Notes: generated by a model not told the origin, from the letters alone. Positions 28,881-37,500 are shown, counted from the stretch's first letter. The stretch is 47,195 nucleotides of DNA from Sulfurovum sp. (GCA_027071315.1 JALSUP010000009.1:1-47195); one strand, 5' to 3'. Numbers and translations: made by a program.

Positions 28881-30251
28881 ATGTGTGCAATTGTTGGTGT
28901 GTTCGGTGCAAAAAAAGCGTCTACGGTAGCCTATTACTCTCTCTTTGCGATGCAGCACAGAGGACAGGAAGCCACAGGTATCTCTACGGCAAATGGAGAG
29001 CGTATCTCTATTTATAAAAAGAAAGGGATGGTCTCTGACGTTTTTTCACAAGCAACCTTAGACGGTATGGCAGGTGGCTGTGCTGTAGGACACAACCGTT
29101 ACTCTACTGCGGGTACGGAGTCTGCCGGAGATTCCCAACCGGTGTTTGCCAAGTATAAACTGGGTGAAATCTCTGTGGTGCATAACGGAAACCTTGTCAA
29201 TAAGCATGAAGTACGAAATGAACTCATTGACAGAGGGGCGATCTTCCAAACCGATATGGATACTGAAAATATTATTCACCTGATCGCAAAGTCACAGAAA
29301 GATGCTTTGGTCGATCGTATCAAAGATATGTTGACAAAGATCGAAGGTGCGTACTGTCTGGCAATTCAGAGTCGTTCCAAAATGTTCGTCATTCGTGACC
29401 GTTTTGGTATCCGTCCGCTTTCTCTTGGTAAACTCAAAGACGGTGGCTGGATCGTCGCTTCCGAAACCTGTGCTTTTGAACTTGTCGGTGCAGAATTCGT
29501 ACGTGATGTGAAGCCCGGCGAAATGCTGACTTTTGAAGAGGGTAAAGAGCCAGTTTCTGAGCAGATATTTGAGCCTGACTACCACCCTTGTGCCTTCGAG
29601 TACATTTACTTTGCAAGACCGGACTCCATCATTGACGGTAAGAATGTGTATGCCATGCGTTTGGAAATGGGTAGAAAACTTGCTGAAGAGACACCTATAG
29701 AGGTAGACCTTGTATTGCCTGTGCCTGACTCAGGTGTGGCTGCGGCCAGAGGGTATGCTGATGGACTTGGTGTCCCTTTTGAAATGGGTATTGTAAGAAA
29801 CCACTATGTGGGAAGAACCTTCATTGAACCGACACAGGCGATTCGTGACCTGAAAGTCAAAATGAAGCTCTCTCCGATCAGACATTTGATCGAAGGCAAA
29901 AGAGTAGCCATCATAGATGACTCTCTGGTACGCGGTACGACGTCTAAGCAGATCGTGCGTATGCTTAAAGAAGCAGGGGCTAAAGAGGTACACATGCGTA
30001 TTGCTGCACCGGAGATCAAATTTCCCTGTCGTTACGGGATAGATACTCCAACGAAAGAAGAGCTTATTTCCAGTAGATACACGCCTGAAGAGATCGCTGA
30101 AAATATGGGTGCGGATTCACTTGGATTCTTGTCTGTTGAGGGGCTTACCGAATCATTAGGCAATGATAGAAAGTATTCACTGGTGAGTTTTGACGGGAAG
30201 TATTTTGCCGGCGGAAATGAAGATACACCAGGGTGTGCCGGAGGGTGTTAG
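28881..30251 (+). CDS. purF: Amidophosphoribosyltransferase
   Basis: MCAIVGVFGAKKAST, AMQHRGQEATGIS, VAIIDDSLVRGTTSKQIV. Confidence 0.96.
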   Translation: MCAIVGVFGAKKASTVAYYSLFAMQHRGQEATGISTANGERISIYKKKGMVSDVFSQATLDGMAGGCAVGHNRYSTAGTESAGDSQPVFAKYKLGEISVVHNGNLVNKHEVRNELIDRGAIFQTDMDTENIIHLIAKSQKDALVDRIKDMLTKIEGAYCLAIQSRSKMFVIRDRFGIRPLSLGKLKDGGWIVASETCAFELVGAEFVRDVKPGEMLTFEEGKEPVSEQIFEPDYHPCAFEYIYFARPDSIIDGKNVYAMRLEMGRKLAEETPIEVDLVLPVPDSGVAAARGYADGLGVPFEMGIVRNHYVGRTFIEPTQAIRDLKVKMKLSPIRHLIEGKRVAIIDDSLVRGTTSKQIVRMLKEAGAKEVHMRIAAPEIKFPCRYGIDTPTKEELISSRYTPEEIAENMGADSLGFLSVEGLTESLGNDRKYSLVSFDGKYFAGGNEDTPGCAGGC

Positions 30252-30268
30252 GTATAATAGGCTAATCA

Positions 30269-30422
30269 CGCGTAGGTCGGGGTGCCTCACCCCGACAAAA
30301 ATCATACATTCATAAACCAGCCCCAACAGACATCACAAAACATCAATCGATATTTTATTAAGTTACATAGGTAAACATTCATGCCAATTGCATGTCGGGG
30401 TCAGGGGACCCCGACCTACGCG
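30269..30422. repeat. BIME-like element: two GTAG-headed hairpins in opposite orientation, copy B
   Basis: CGCGTAGGTCGGGGTGCCTCACCCCGAC ... GTCGGGGTCAGGGGACCCCGACCTACGCG; left end shared with copy A at 18942. Confidence 0.8.
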
Positions 30423-30470
30423 GATTGTGAAAACATATCACAATGTGGGTTCAATGTTGAAATGGGCGTA

Positions 30471-31136
30471 TTATTTCTTCCTGTTCTCTTTCTCTGTGAT
30501 CCCTGACATACCAAAACGTCTTGCCAATTCCTGTTTGACCCTGTCTGGGGAGATTTCTCTGTATCCCAGGCCTACGAGGGTGTGGTAGAGGAGGTCGGCG
30601 GATTCGTAGATGACCTGTTCGTCGCTCTCTTCGTCTATGGCAACACAGACTTCCTCTGCTTCCTCACGAATTTTACTTAACATCAACGCTTTGTCGTCCA
30701 ATAACTTTTTAGTCCATGACTTCTGTTCTGCAGAGGCATTTTTACGTTCCAAGACCGTATGGTAGAGGGTATCGACCACACCATAAATGGCATCGGTATC
30801 GACCTCTTTCTCCAAGATGACCTTGTCTTGCATGACAGAGGTAAAGAAACAGCTTTTTCTGCCTGTGTGACAAGCCACACCGTTCTGTTTGATCTTAAGT
30901 ATGACCGTGTCTGCATCGCAGTCCAGCAGGACATCTTTGACTTCCTGGGTGTGGTTCGAGCTTTCGCCCTTTTTCCAGATGCGCTGTTTGCTTCTGCTGA
31001 AGTAGTGTGCATAGCCTGTCTCAAGTGTGAGATTGTAGGCTTCTTCATTCATATAGGCAAGCATGAGAACGTCGTTTGTCTCAGCGTCTTGTGCAATGGC
31101 AGGGATGAGGGGGTTTTTGTTCCAGTCGATGGTCAT
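30471..31136 (-). CDS. hisIE: Bifunctional phosphoribosyl-AMP cyclohydrolase / phosphoribosyl-ATP pyrophosphatase
   Basis: LAYMNEEAYNLTLETGYAHYFSRSKQRIWKKGESS, DCDADTVILKIKQNGVACHTG; start trimmed to MTIDWNKN. Confidence 0.94.
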   Translation of the reverse strand: MTIDWNKNPLIPAIAQDAETNDVLMLAYMNEEAYNLTLETGYAHYFSRSKQRIWKKGESSNHTQEVKDVLLDCDADTVILKIKQNGVACHTGRKSCFFTSVMQDKVILEKEVDTDAIYGVVDTLYHTVLERKNASAEQKSWTKKLLDDKALMLSKIREEAEEVCVAIDEESDEQVIYESADLLYHTLVGLGYREISPDRVKQELARRFGMSGITEKENRKK

Positions 31137-31156
31137 GGTGTTTTCTCCGGATATGG

Positions 31157-31220
31157 GGGTAACCACAAGGGATGCCCCTACAGATATCATTATCGTAGGG
31201 GTGCCCCTTGTGGGTACCCG
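31157..31220. repeat. Head-to-head GTAG REP-like pair
   Basis: gggtaaccacaagggatgcccCTACagatatcattatcGTAGgggtgccccttgtgggtaccc. Confidence 0.6.
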
Positions 31221-31228
31221 TTTATATT

Positions 31229-32332
31229 TTATTGTTCTACTGAAACAGCTCTTTGTGTCTGTGTCTTACCTTTAGTATCTACCCAAATGTTCGGGACGGC
31301 ACCGCCAGGAGTAAGGAAGATCTTTGCATCTCTGTTTACTTTGAGTGCTTCGTTGAATTTCCCCTGTGTCTTGATCTGCTCAAGCTGGAGGAGCTCCGAG
31401 GTAAGTGAAGAGGAGATTAGCTTATTCGCTTTGGCCTGCTCTTCTGCTTCAATACGGATCTTATCTGCTTCACCCTGTGCTTCAATACGGTTTCTCTCTG
31501 CTTCACCTTTGGCGATTTCAGCCGCTTTTTGCGCCATCTGTTTTGCTTTCTCTTTTTGCTGCTCAGCGATCGTTACATCCTGCTTTGCAATTTGTACACG
31601 CTCGATCTGGTCTTTGATCTTCGTTGGAAGGTTGATGGTTCTAAGCTCTACAGAAGCAAGTATCACCGGCTGATTTGGCAGCTCATCTACACTCTGTTTT
31701 ACTTTGGTCTCAATGGCTGCGGCAATTTCATTACGCATTTCAGGAAGCTGCTCTGCTGTGTACTGACCGACAACATCACGTACTACTTCTCTTACTTTCG
31801 AGTTGATGATCTTCTCTTCCCAGCTTGAACCCCATTTTTCAATGGTCGCCGGTGCAGTCTCTGCTTTGAGTCTGTACTGTACGGCGATGTCGATCTTAAC
31901 GGTCAAACCTCTTCTGTCAAGTACGGAAATGGCAGGGTTTCTTCTGAGCCCGCCCTCAAAACCTCTGTATGAGTCACCTAAAGCACCTGTACTGATGTCA
32001 GAGTAGGTAATGAGTCTGATACGGGTGTTGACCGGGATGATCTTCTGCAGTACGGGAATATAGAAGTGCAGACCTGCTTTGAGTGGTGTCTGTTCAAACT
32101 TACCTGTGTTGACCTTGATACCCACTTCACCGGAGTTGATGATGGTAAAAGGTTTTAGGACAAAAAAAGCAAAACCGATCGCGATCAGAATGACGATCCA
32201 CGGTCCCCCTTTTCCCAGATTGTTCAGAGGGTTCTCAAAGTTATTGGAACCGCCGTTGTTGTTACTGTTCGACCCGTTGTTACTGTTAGAGGGTCTTTTC
32301 TTTTTAAAATAGTCATTCATGTCTGCTGGCAT
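31229..32332 (-). CDS. SPFH/prohibitin domain protein (HflK-like)
   Basis: One TM then INSGEVGIKVNTGKFEQTPLKAGLHFYIP; long coiled-coil AEQQKEKAKQMAQKAAEIAKGEAERNRIEAQGEADKIRIEAEEQ. Confidence 0.85.
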   Translation of the reverse strand: MPADMNDYFKKKRPSNSNNGSNSNNNGGSNNFENPLNNLGKGGPWIVILIAIGFAFFVLKPFTIINSGEVGIKVNTGKFEQTPLKAGLHFYIPVLQKIIPVNTRIRLITYSDISTGALGDSYRGFEGGLRRNPAISVLDRRGLTVKIDIAVQYRLKAETAPATIEKWGSSWEEKIINSKVREVVRDVVGQYTAEQLPEMRNEIAAAIETKVKQSVDELPNQPVILASVELRTINLPTKIKDQIERVQIAKQDVTIAEQQKEKAKQMAQKAAEIAKGEAERNRIEAQGEADKIRIEAEEQAKANKLISSSLTSELLQLEQIKTQGKFNEALKVNRDAKIFLTPGGAVPNIWVDTKGKTQTQRAVSVEQ

Positions 32333-32361
32333 GCTGTTCCTTTGTGTGTAACGCTCTGTCG

Positions 32362-32382
32362 CGTAGGGTGGGTTTACCCACC
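32362..32382. repeat. GTAG-headed REP-like hairpin
   Basis: CGTAG-GGTGGGT-TT-ACCCACC between ilvE and the hflK-like gene. Confidence 0.45.
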
Positions 32383-32389
32383 ATTTGTT

Positions 32390-33310
32390 TTAATTTATAT
32401 AAGTTAAGTGTTGAATGTAGTCAGGGTTTTTTCCTGCCACGACATCAAAATAGGCTGATTGCAGCTTCTCTGTAATAGGTCCACGGGAACCGGCACCGAT
32501 GATACGGGCATCTATTTCACGGATAGGGGTGACTTCTGCAGCAGTACCGGTAAAGAATGCTTCATCAGCAATATAAACTTCTTCACGCGTAATACGTCTT
32601 CTCTCGACAGGGATACCAAAGTCATTGGCCAGGTCGATCACTGTCTGCTGTGTAATGGATTCAAGTGTATTGTCGGACGGCGGAGTGATGAGTTTTCCGT
32701 CTCTTACCATGAAGAAAGCTGCACCGGATGCCTCGGCAATATACCCCTGGTCATCTCTCAAAAGGGCTTCATCATATCCTGCTTCAACTGCTTCAAACTT
32801 TGCCATTTGTGAGTTGAGATAATTCGCAACAGCCTTGGCTTTACCCATACCAGAAGTATTGGGTGTTCTTGTCATGGAGGAAGTTTTGACTCTTACACCT
32901 TTTTTCAAGCCTTCCTCACCGAGATAGGCACCCCATTTCCATGCAGAAATAGAAACATGTACCGGCGCATCTTTATGGTAAAGTCCCATCACGCCATAGC
33001 CCAGATAGACCAAAGGTCTGATATAGGCACCGTCAAAGAGTTCATTCTTCTGTAAAAGTTCGACTTGGGCAGTATTGAGTTCTTCCCGGCTGAAAGGGAC
33101 ATCCATCAAAGTCATTTTAGAAGAGTTCAGCAATCGTTGAGTGTGCTCGTTCAATTTAAAAATAGCACATCGTCCATCGACTGTTTTGTAGGCTTTGGTT
33201 CCTTCTATGGCACCGTTTCCGTAATGCAGTGTATGTGTAAGAATATGTACTTTAGCTTCATCCCAGGGTACAAATTTACCATCCATCCAAATATATTTTG
33301 CTTTTTCCAT
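32390..33310 (-). CDS. ilvE: Branched-chain amino acid aminotransferase
   Basis: YIWMDGKFVPWDEAKVHILTHTLHYGNGAIEGTKAY, class IV PLP motif. Confidence 0.95.
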   Translation of the reverse strand: MEKAKYIWMDGKFVPWDEAKVHILTHTLHYGNGAIEGTKAYKTVDGRCAIFKLNEHTQRLLNSSKMTLMDVPFSREELNTAQVELLQKNELFDGAYIRPLVYLGYGVMGLYHKDAPVHVSISAWKWGAYLGEEGLKKGVRVKTSSMTRTPNTSGMGKAKAVANYLNSQMAKFEAVEAGYDEALLRDDQGYIAEASGAAFFMVRDGKLITPPSDNTLESITQQTVIDLANDFGIPVERRRITREEVYIADEAFFTGTAAEVTPIREIDARIIGAGSRGPITEKLQSAYFDVVAGKNPDYIQHLTYIN

Positions 33311-33396
33311 TTTCTGCTCCGTAACGCACCTCTTATATGAATGAAGGGGTGCATGAAATAATTGGATATTTTAGCCAAAAAGTGGTTAATGGTGGG

Positions 33397-33585
33397 TTAT
33401 GCGAATTTGAGGAAGAGTCCTATAAGAAGAGAGAGCAGTATAGTGGTTCCGATAAGCAGGACATTGTGTACCTTTTCACTCGTTTCTACTTTAGTCTCAA
33501 TAAAATCAACGATCTTCATGGCAGGAAAGGCCATAAAAACCAGCATAACGACGGAAAATACCAGGGTAAGTACAATATTGATCAT
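33397..33585 (-). CDS. Small hypothetical membrane protein
   Basis: MINIVLTLVFSVVMLVFMAFPAMKIVDFIETKVE...; two TM; directly downstream of 33587-33970. Confidence 0.55.
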   Translation of the reverse strand: MINIVLTLVFSVVMLVFMAFPAMKIVDFIETKVETSEKVHNVLLIGTTILLSLLIGLFLKFA

Positions 33586-33586
33586 C

Positions 33587-33970
33587 TTAGAGTCCGTAGT
33601 AGTTGTGAACGAAATCCAACTCTTTTTTGTTCTGAAGGGAGAGTTTCGCCACTTCTGAGGCATTATTGTCAAGGATCACAAGCGTGCTGCCATCGAGTTT
33701 CAAGTGTGTTTTTGCCCATACTTTTTCCAAATGTGAAAACTCTTTGAAGAAGCTCATGTTATTGGGCTTCTCTTTGAACTCTTTGTCCTCTTTGCTCAAA
33801 ATCTCCAAACCGCCGAAACGTTTCTCTATGTAATAAGGACTGTATTTCTGTACGGTTTTGTAGACACGTTCATTTTTGGCAGCGGGTCTGCTTTGGAAGA
33901 ATGCATCAAGACCAAAGACCAGAAAAGCTAAAAAGAGGGCAAGCGGCAGATATTTTTTAAAAGCGTTCAT
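33587..33970 (-). CDS. Hypothetical membrane-anchored protein
   Basis: 127 aa, N-terminal TM; divergent promoter shared with the 34097 gene. Confidence 0.65.
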   Translation of the reverse strand: MNAFKKYLPLALFLAFLVFGLDAFFQSRPAAKNERVYKTVQKYSPYYIEKRFGGLEILSKEDKEFKEKPNNMSFFKEFSHLEKVWAKTHLKLDGSTLVILDNNASEVAKLSLQNKKELDFVHNYYGL

Positions 33971-34027
33971 AATAACCTTATGTGAAGTTGATTTTTGAAA
34001 GTATAGAAGCTTTTCCCTAAAGATCGC

Positions 34028-34041
34028 TTGATGAATATCAA
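34028..34041. promoter_or_regulatory. CRP/FNR-family box in a divergent promoter
   Basis: TTGATGAATATCAA; TATGAT at 34064-34069 (+) and TATACT at 34000-34005 (-), symmetric about the box. Confidence 0.7.
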
Positions 34042-34096
34042 TTGGCTTATATCCAAACTGTGTTATGATTCTTTAAACAATTTAATAGGTGAAATT

Positions 34097-34462
34097 ATGA
34101 GCAATTTTTTATTTTTAGAGGGTGCATACCTTATACTCGGGGCGATCATTTTACTGGTGACACTTTTTGTCTCTACGCGACCGTTTATGAGTAAAGGTGC
34201 ATGGAAAAAAGGACTTTTCTGGGTCACAGTCGTGCTTGCTGTTATGATCGGTGCACACTACAACCTTACCATGAGTAGAATGGCCGAAGTAAAAGCAGCT
34301 TTTGAGAAAGACCTTCCTATTTTATGTGAAAGCAGAATGCAGCGAAAAGTGGCTCAAACAGTCACCATACAGAAATCAAATGACTGGTTCCTCGAAAACG
34401 ACAACTTCAGCTCTCCGAACTACTCAAGACCGTTCTTCGCGGCACGTTGTATTGTAAAATAA
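34097..34462 (+). CDS. Hypothetical membrane protein (2 TM)
   Basis: 121 aa from MSNFLFLEGAYLILGAIILL; downstream of the box at 34028. Confidence 0.65.
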   Translation: MSNFLFLEGAYLILGAIILLVTLFVSTRPFMSKGAWKKGLFWVTVVLAVMIGAHYNLTMSRMAEVKAAFEKDLPILCESRMQRKVAQTVTIQKSNDWFLENDNFSSPNYSRPFFAARCIVK

Positions 34463-34477
34463 CCTTTTACAATACAA
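34447..34477 (+). terminator. Perfect 13-bp stem-loop overlapping the stop codon of the 34097 gene
   Basis: ttgtattgtaaaa-taacc-ttttacaatacaa. Confidence 0.55.
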
Positions 34478-34540
34478 GCGGCCACAACATAACAAAACCT
34501 TCATTTAATCCTTCCCTTTTCTCTCTTTTCCTTCCGTTTC

Positions 34541-34554
34541 TTGATATATGTCAA
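34541..34554. promoter_or_regulatory. CRP/FNR/NNR-type box upstream of the norCB2-nirS locus
   Basis: TTGATATATGTCAA with CATAAT at 34577-34582 (implied box centre -41.5). Confidence 0.65.
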
Positions 34555-34645
34555 TCTTATCGATTTGTTAAACTGTCATAATACTTTCATGCTCGAAGGT
34601 TTTGACCCTTTCAGTTAAAATAGATAAACGACAGGAGTCCATTGG

Positions 34646-34996
34646 ATGGAAAATATGATCATAAGACCAGAGATCGCGTTAGATCAGTTCTTACCGGTTT
34701 TTGTAGAATCGACACTTGTGCTTGTTTTCGGTGTGGGGTATGCAGCAATCATCACCCTTGCCAAAATGGGCTATTTTTCCAAAAAATGGATGGTCGTCGG
34801 ATATCTGTTTTGGGCATTACAAACATATTTCTTGTATGATTTCGCAATGTTGATCCAGAGCAACCACTTTACGATGAAAGTATTGATGGTCACAATGGTG
34901 GCGTATCTTTTTGTTCCGCACCTGTATTTTTACTTGATATCAGCTGCGGACGATCGTTACGAAGATAAAGACGAAATAGTACAAGATACAAAATAA
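34646..34996 (+). CDS. Hypothetical membrane protein (3-4 TM), first gene of the second NOR locus
   Basis: 116 aa, hydrophobic, 11 bp upstream of norC2. Confidence 0.7.
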   Translation: MENMIIRPEIALDQFLPVFVESTLVLVFGVGYAAIITLAKMGYFSKKWMVVGYLFWALQTYFLYDFAMLIQSNHFTMKVLMVTMVAYLFVPHLYFYLISAADDRYEDKDEIVQDTK

Positions 34997-35007
34997 AAGG
35001 AGGACAC

Positions 35008-35688
35008 ATGGCTAACGAAAATGTTTCGGTTTGGACCAGTATACCATTTTGGCGTCGTTCAGCGGCATGGGTAACAGGATTTGCAACTATCTTGTTGATT
35101 TGGCTTTCATTTGACACACTTGGACAAATAAGTATGAATGAAGACATTAAAATGAATATCGACGGTAAAGAGGTAAACAAGAGGGTACCTGGACCAACGG
35201 TGATCAACTATAAAATTGGTTATGCAATGAGTAAAGAGAGAGGGCACGAAGTACCGACTATTGGTGAAAAGCAGCCGTTCTTTGGTAAAGAGTGGAGTCA
35301 AAAAGAGGCGGCAGATCTGTTGCACCTTGGTAAATTGACATCTCAGGCAAAGAACTGTATGAACTGTCATACATTGTTAGGGAACGGGGCATATTTTGCA
35401 CCGGACCTTACCAAAGCATGGTTAGATCCGGCTTGGCAAAATGGCGGACCGCTTCAGGGAATGACAGGGAAAAATACAGTTGAAGAAGCAATGGCAGAGT
35501 TCTTGCAGCATCCTTCACAGTATCCTACTCACGCACGTATGATGCCAGATCTTGGAATCACTGCAGATGAAGCAAAAGGATTGGTAGCTTTCCTCAAACA
35601 TATGAGTTCTATCGACACAAACGGTTTCCCGAGAAACTTCTCTAAAACAGTAGAACAATTCAAAGCAGGAGGCACAAATGCTCACTAG
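35008..35688 (+). CDS. NorC-like monohaem cytochrome subunit with extended periplasmic insertion
   Basis: N-terminal TM; CMNCHTLLGNGAYFAPDLTKAWLDPAW; 226 aa versus 148 aa in norC1; overlaps norB2 start. Confidence 0.88.
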   Translation: MANENVSVWTSIPFWRRSAAWVTGFATILLIWLSFDTLGQISMNEDIKMNIDGKEVNKRVPGPTVINYKIGYAMSKERGHEVPTIGEKQPFFGKEWSQKEAADLLHLGKLTSQAKNCMNCHTLLGNGAYFAPDLTKAWLDPAWQNGGPLQGMTGKNTVEEAMAEFLQHPSQYPTHARMMPDLGITADEAKGLVAFLKHMSSIDTNGFPRNFSKTVEQFKAGGTNAH

Positions 35689-37120
35689 TATTAAAACAAA
35701 TAAATTTGAAGGAAGTAAAACCAAAGAATTGGCAATGATGTATTTCAGAGTTGCAATCATTCTTTTTGGTGCACAGCTTCTTTTTGGACTTGTTGCGGCA
35801 ATCCAGTTCTTGGTTCCGGGGTTCTTATTTGAACTTTTAGACTTCTCTGTAGCAAGAACAGTGCATATTAATGCCCTGGTCGTTTGGATGCTTTATGCAA
35901 TGATCGGTTCTGTTTACTTTATGTTGGATGATGAAACAGAAGTAGAGGGTGTTGGTATAGGTCTTGGAAAGCTTGCTTTCTGGATACTTACAGCAGCAGT
36001 TACAGTGGTTGTACTTGTCTATATTCTTGTTCAAGTCGGTGCCGGTACAGAAGCATCTATCTGGTTCATTAACGAAGGTAGAGAGTATATTGAAGCACCA
36101 AGATGGGCCGATATCGGTATCGTTGTTGTTGTCCTTGTCTTTTACTGGAACGTATTTGCTACTTATCTGAAAGGTAAGCAGACAGGAATCATGACTGTCA
36201 TGGTCGCTGACCTTCTTGCGCTTGCAGGTCTTTATATGGCTGGTATGTTCTTTACAGACAACATCTCAATGGATCAATTCTGGTGGTGGTGGGTAATACA
36301 CCTTTGGGTTGAAGCAACTTGGGAAGTATTCGTTGGTACTTTGGCAGCGTTCGCGCTTATCAAGATCATCGGTGCTAAAAGAGAAATCGTTGAAATGTGG
36401 CTATGGATCGAAGTCCTTATGCTATTTGGATCTGGTATCCTTGGTATGGGTCACCACTACTTCTGGATCGGTACACCTGAGTACTGGTGGGAAATTGGTG
36501 CACTATTCTCAGCACTGGAGCCGGTTCCATTGGTAGCAATGTTTGTTCACGTCCTTTACGACTGGGGTAAAGAGCAGGGTATTGCAAAAGCAGCAGGTAA
36601 AACAGGTTCAGTGATGAACAACGGACCAGCAATGGCATGGATCGTCACCAATGCATTTGGTAACTTCTTGGGTGCAGGTATCTGGGGTTTCTTCCATACT
36701 TTACCTCAAGTAAACATCTATACACACGGTACACAGTTTACAGCGGCACACGGTCACCTGGCATTCTTTGGTGCCTATGCAACGATCCTTATTGGTATGA
36801 TGTACATGGGTGTTCAGTATGCTTACGGAATCGAAAGACTCAGAGCAACATTCAAGTCTAAAATGGGAATATTCCTTATTACATTTGGTGTACTAGGGAT
36901 GGGTATTGCCTTGACCATCGCAGGATACGAGCAGGTACTTGTTGAAAGAGCAGAACTTGGTGGCGGATGGAATGCATTCTTTGCTGCACAGGAGTTACCT
37001 TGGTATATTCAGAGTATGATGTGGAGAGCGATCATGGGTGTAGTTACATTCGTAGGATTCATCTATCTTGTTTGGGATCTATTGACCATAGGTGCCCAGG
37101 CGAAAAAAGCGCAAGCATAA
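35678..37120 (+). CDS. norB: Second nitric oxide reductase large subunit (NorB-like)
   Basis: [29 protein letters not shown]...GMGHHYFWIGTPEYWWEIG...THGTQFTAAHGHLAFFGAYA. Confidence 0.92.
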   Translation: MLTSIKTNKFEGSKTKELAMMYFRVAIILFGAQLLFGLVAAIQFLVPGFLFELLDFSVARTVHINALVVWMLYAMIGSVYFMLDDETEVEGVGIGLGKLAFWILTAAVTVVVLVYILVQVGAGTEASIWFINEGREYIEAPRWADIGIVVVVLVFYWNVFATYLKGKQTGIMTVMVADLLALAGLYMAGMFFTDNISMDQFWWWWVIHLWVEATWEVFVGTLAAFALIKIIGAKREIVEMWLWIEVLMLFGSGILGMGHHYFWIGTPEYWWEIGALFSALEPVPLVAMFVHVLYDWGKEQGIAKAAGKTGSVMNNGPAMAWIVTNAFGNFLGAGIWGFFHTLPQVNIYTHGTQFTAAHGHLAFFGAYATILIGMMYMGVQYAYGIERLRATFKSKMGIFLITFGVLGMGIALTIAGYEQVLVERAELGGGWNAFFAAQELPWYIQSMMWRAIMGVVTFVGFIYLVWDLLTIGAQAKKAQA

Positions 37121-37144
37121 AGATATGGGGGAGACCCCATATCT
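37121..37144 (+). other. 10-bp stem / GNRA-type loop hairpin between norB2 and the 48-aa ORF
   Basis: agatatgggg-gaga-ccccatatct. Confidence 0.7.
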
Positions 37145-37165
37145 AAATTTTTAAAGGAGAAAATT

Positions 37166-37312
37166 ATGTTCGAACCATTCACAGATGTCGTACCAAGTTT
37201 TTTTGGTATGTTAAATCAGGGACCTTTGACACTGACTATCTTTTTACATACGGTAATTATTTTGCCGATGTTCTGGATATATTTCAGTGAAAAGAAAAGA
37301 CTTAATAAATAG
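37166..37312 (+). CDS. 48-aa small single-TM protein (not in supplied ORF track)
   Basis: MFEPFTDVVPSFFGMLNQGPLTLTIFLHTVIILPMFWIYFSEKKRLNK, preceded by aaaggagaaaatt. Confidence 0.6.
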   Translation: MFEPFTDVVPSFFGMLNQGPLTLTIFLHTVIILPMFWIYFSEKKRLNK

Positions 37313-37330
37313 ATTTTATTGGGTGAAGTA

Positions 37331-37470
37331 TGAGAGCCGGGTAGGGCTCTCAGAAAATGTAGACGGTCTTTCTTTTGGAAAGACCCGCAATTTTATCGCA
37401 AGAAACTTTAATTTAGCACTTTCGCTAAATGAATGTTTCTATTGGGGCTCTGGTATCATCAATGATACCA
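37331..37470 (+). other. Four consecutive stem-loops in the nirS leader
   Basis: tgagagcc/ggctctca (37331-37352), ggtctttc/gaaagacc (37365-37385), atttagc/gctaaat (37411-37430), tggtatca/tgatacca (37451-37470). Confidence 0.65.
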
Positions 37471-37500
37471 AGAGAATGAACCATTAATAAAGGAGAAGAA

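Noticed and set aside
30759-31673. 304-aa plus-strand ORF across hisIE and the hflK-like gene
   Set aside because: Antisense to two well-supported genes; Ser/Cys/Phe-rich shadow translation.
37287-37487. 66-aa ORF in the nirS leader
   Set aside because: Runs through four stem-loops, has no clear RBS, and overlaps the better-supported 48-aa ORF.
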